DNA from: Streptomyces sp. PT12
GTDB lineage: Bacteria; Actinomycetota; Actinomycetes; Streptomycetales; Streptomycetaceae
Assembly (NCBI RefSeq): GCF_003311645.1
Contig: NZ_QEST01000079.1
Span: 124,001 to 188,000, forward strand
Direction of reading: 5' to 3'
DNA length: 64,000 nt
Under the pieces are notes generated by a model. That model was not told the origin of the DNA, did not search any database, and worked only from the letters and a program-made list of their open reading frames with translations. A program made the translations under genes and the position numbers. Every line of letters begins with the position of its first letter. The stretch's first letter is position 1. Below, piece by piece: positions 61,881 to 64,000 of this stretch.

Positions 61881-62816
61881 ATGGGGTTCTTCGTCTTCCT
61901 GCCGCTGGTGCTGCCGTTGACCGCGTGGCCGGTCGCGCGGCTGGCCGAGCAGCGCCTGCACCCCCGCACCGCCACCCTGATGCTGAGCACGGTCGCCGGT
62001 GTCCTCGCCCTGTGCAGCACCCTGTGCCTCGCGCTCGTCATGGTCGTCGGCACGGCGCAGCTCCCCGGCAACCCCCTGCCCGACGGCTGGTCCGACCCCG
62101 AGGTGCGCGACGCCGTGCCGTTCGAGGAGGTCGCGGGCCGCGCCGCCATCCCCGCGCTGCTCGCCGTCGTCGCGGCCTGCGCGCTGACCCTCTGGCGCCA
62201 CCTGCGCGTCCGGCGCCTGGCGCACCGGGCGCTGCGCGGCGTCGCCGCACCGCGCGTCGCCGTGCTGCCCGACCCCGACCCCTATGCCTACGCCCTGCCC
62301 GGCGCACGCCCGCGCATCGTGGTCTCCCGCGCCCTGCTCGAACGCCTCGCGCCGGGCGAGCGCCGGGCGCTCTTCGCGCACGAGCGCGCCCACCTCGCGG
62401 GGCGCCACCACCGCTTCCTGCTCGTGGTGCAGCTGGCCGCGCGCGCCAATCCGTTCCTGCGCCCGCTGCGCACCGCCGTCGGCTATGCCGCGGAGCGGTG
62501 GGCGGACGAGGACGCCGCGCGGGCGATCGGCGACCGGCGCGCCATGGCCAGGGCCATCGGCAAGGCCGCCCTGGTCTCCCGCGGCGCGCCCGCCGCCACC
62601 CTGGCGGGCCTCGCCGCCGCCCCTGGACCCGTGCCGCGCCGGGTCGCGGCCCTGCTCGGCCCGCCGCCCCCGGCCCCGAGCGGCTGGCCGCCCGCTTTCA
62701 CGGCCGTGGGCCTCGCCACGTGGGCCGCCGCGGCGGGCACGACGGTCTCGGCGCTGTCGTCGGCGAACGCCGCGATCACGCTGTTCTTCCTGCTGCACGC
62801 CGCCACCCCCTGGTGA
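61881..62816 (+). CDS. M56-family membrane metallopeptidase (BlaR1-like, no sensor domain)
   Basis: A 311-residue membrane protein. Helices lie at about 5-20, 32-55, 88-105 and near the C-terminus. The zinc motif is FAHERAHLAGRHH (HExxH) with EDAARAIGDRRA supplying the next part. BlaR1 adds a penicillin-binding sensor domain of about 250 residues, which is absent here, so the signal differs. Paired with the BlaI gene. Confidence 0.9.
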   Translation: MGFFVFLPLVLPLTAWPVARLAEQRLHPRTATLMLSTVAGVLALCSTLCLALVMVVGTAQLPGNPLPDGWSDPEVRDAVPFEEVAGRAAIPALLAVVAACALTLWRHLRVRRLAHRALRGVAAPRVAVLPDPDPYAYALPGARPRIVVSRALLERLAPGERRALFAHERAHLAGRHHRFLLVVQLAARANPFLRPLRTAVGYAAERWADEDAARAIGDRRAMARAIGKAALVSRGAPAATLAGLAAAPGPVPRRVAALLGPPPPAPSGWPPAFTAVGLATWAAAAGTTVSALSSANAAITLFFLLHAATPW

Positions 62817-62885
62817 CGGGCCGTGATGGTGAAATGAATCGGTACCCCGCGCGTGTTTAAGCGTGTGCGGAAGCGGTATCGAATT

Positions 62886-62903
62886 TTCTACAGACCTGTA
62901 GAA
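62886..62903. promoter_or_regulatory. BlaI-type operator palindrome
   Basis: TTCTACAG-AC-CTGTAGAA, a perfect 8+8 dyad. The TACA...TGTA core fits BlaI/MecI operators. It lies 70 bp after the M56 gene and before the CNNM gene, overlapping a possible promoter (-10 TAGGTC at 62907-62912). Confidence 0.6.
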
Positions 62904-63007
62904 CCATAGGTCCCTGGGCGCGCTCCGCCCGATCTCCTACCATGGGATCCCGGGAGCGCGTATACGCACCGACGAGTCGTTCTTTCCGAAGGAGCAGCAG
63001 ACCCACC

Positions 63008-63088
63008 ATGGGTGAACCTCCCAGTACCAGCCGTGCCATTCCCTGTCACGGGCCCGTCAGCCAGGGCGCGAGGGGGGTGGCACGGTGA
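63008..63088 (+). CDS. possible 26-residue ORF upstream of the CNNM gene
   Basis: Starts MGEPPSTSRAIPCHGPVSQG and ends ARGVAR. AAGGAG lies 12 bp before its ATG and its TGA overlaps the GTG of the next gene (GTGA). It could be a leader or coupling ORF; no family recognised. Confidence 0.35.
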   Translation: MGEPPSTSRAIPCHGPVSQGARGVAR

Positions 63089-64000
63089 CCGAGATCTTGC
63101 TGCTTCTGATCGCCCTGGCCCTCACCCTCGCCTGCGCGATCTTCGTCGCCGCCGAGTTCTCGCTGACCACCGTCGAGCGCGGTGAGCTGGAACGCGCCGC
63201 GGCCGCGGGGGAGCGCGGAGCCGACGGCGCCCTGAAGGCCGTGCGGCGGCTGACGCTCCAGCTGTCGGGCGCCCAGCTCGGCATCACGGTCACCTCCCTG
63301 ATCATCGGCATGCTGGCCGAGCCCTCGATCGCCTCCCTGCTGCGCGGCCCGCTGCGCGACATCGGCGCGGGGGGCGCGGCCTCGTCCGTGGCCACCGTGC
63401 TCGGCGTGGCCATCTCGACCGTGGTCCTCATGGTCATTGGCGAGCTGGTCCCGAAGAACTGGGCGATCTCCCGCCCGCTGGCCGTGGGCAAGGTGGTCGC
63501 GGGCCCGCAGCGCGCGTTCACCGCCTTCTTCGGCCCGCTGATCGGCCACCTCAACAACACGGCCAACCGCATGGTGCGCCGCGTGGGCCTCGAGCCCACC
63601 GAGGAGCTCGCCTCCGCCCGAGGGCCCGAGGAGCTGGTGGCCCTGGCCCGGCACTCCGCCGCTAAGGGCGCCCTCGAGGCCGACTCCGCCGAGCTGTTCG
63701 TGCGCACGCTCAACCTCGGCGCGCTCACCGCGGAGAACGTCATGACCCCCCGCGTGGACGTGCTGGCGCTGGAGAGCCACGCCACCGCCGCCGACGCGGC
63801 GAACCTCACGCACGCCACGGGGCTGTCCCGCTTCCCCGTCTACCGCGACTCGCTCGACGAGGTCATCGGCACGGTCCACATCCGTGACGTCCTCGCCCTC
63901 GACCCCGACAAGCGCCTGGAGACCCCCGTCACCGACCTGCTCTCGCCGCCCCTGCTCGTGCCCGACAGCCTCCCCGTCGACCGGCTGCTCGAACGCCTCG
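63085..64000 (+). CDS. CNNM/HlyC-CorC-type membrane protein with CBS domains (partial)
   Basis: The first 305 residues are seen and the gene runs off the window. An N-terminal DUF21/CNNM transmembrane domain (about 1-190) has ILLLLIALALTLACAIFVAA, EFSLTTVERGELERAA and VLMVIGELVPKNWAI. A CBS pair begins at about 210 (LTAENVMTPRVDVLALE; LSRFPVYRDSLDEVIGTVHI). Such proteins move or regulate Mg2+/Co2+ or other ions. GTG start with GAGGGGGG upstream. A BlaI-like operator lies 180 bp upstream. Confidence 0.9.
   Translation, partial: MTEILLLLIALALTLACAIFVAAEFSLTTVERGELERAAAAGERGADGALKAVRRLTLQLSGAQLGITVTSLIIGMLAEPSIASLLRGPLRDIGAGGAASSVATVLGVAISTVVLMVIGELVPKNWAISRPLAVGKVVAGPQRAFTAFFGPLIGHLNNTANRMVRRVGLEPTEELASARGPEELVALARHSAAKGALEADSAELFVRTLNLGALTAENVMTPRVDVLALESHATAADAANLTHATGLSRFPVYRDSLDEVIGTVHIRDVLALDPDKRLETPVTDLLSPPLLVPDSLPVDRLLERL

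Overview
The window is a very GC-rich actinobacterial chromosome segment, almost certainly from a sporulating Streptomyces. The evidence is gene content rather than base composition alone: the sporulation regulator WhiI with a promoter that looks WhiG-dependent, an actinobacterial coproporphyrin-type heme operon (hemE, hemY/cgoX, hemQ/chdC), XRE/DUF397 gene pairs, a SAV2148-family HEPN protein, an HspR-type operator in front of lon, and HVDL...C leader peptides in front of sulfur genes. No rRNA, tRNA, CRISPR array, insertion sequence, integrase or plasmid function was seen.

Layout. 1-2.7 kb: end of a xylose/ribose-type sugar ABC operon. 2.9-5.3 kb: dxs and a VOC protein. 5.5-8.9 kb: fatty-acid beta-oxidation pair fadA-fadB. 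9.0-12.2 kb: RNase D, WhiI, DUF3000. 12.3-15.6 kb: heme operon. 15.6-17.8 kb: a three-gene set of MNIO (DUF692) enzyme, small partner and a membrane protein ending in a Gly/Cys repeat; I regard this as the best candidate for an uncharacterised system. 18-21.5 kb: PPK2-type kinase, ZapE-like ATPase, RibD-like reductase, Usp-like protein. 21.6-24.4 kb: murC, msrB, PfkB kinase. 24.5-26.8 kb: SRPBCC protein and treZ. 26.8-36.6 kb: an accessory interval separating treZ from treY. It holds a GNAT gene behind a short leader ORF, an FHA protein, a haloperoxidase-type hydrolase, an amber-interrupted XRE regulator with DUF397, an APH-like kinase, SDR/TetR and MFS/MarR regulator-target pairs, and decayed gene fragments. 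36.6-39.0 kb: treY. 39.2-42.0 kb: HEPN protein and an epimerase.

42.2-54.0 kb is a sulfur region. Cysteine dioxygenase and a rhodanese lie behind one leader peptide. A long minus-strand cluster (sulfite reductase, Zn-ribbon protein, cysH, cysC, cysD, cysN, a sulfonate/taurine-type ABC transporter and a sirohydrochlorin chelatase) lies behind a second leader peptide of the same family. Together these cover sulfur import, activation, reduction, siroheme supply and cysteine breakdown.

54.1-64 kb: GNAT, AidB-like acyl-CoA dehydrogenase, SAM methyltransferase, XRE regulator, lon with its HAIR element, a BlaI/M56 pair, a BlaI-like operator, and the start of a CNNM/HlyC-type membrane protein that runs off the window. 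Most genes are tightly packed, many with 1-14 bp overlaps. Start codons were chosen from ribosome binding sites, overlaps and domain starts, and remain predictions.
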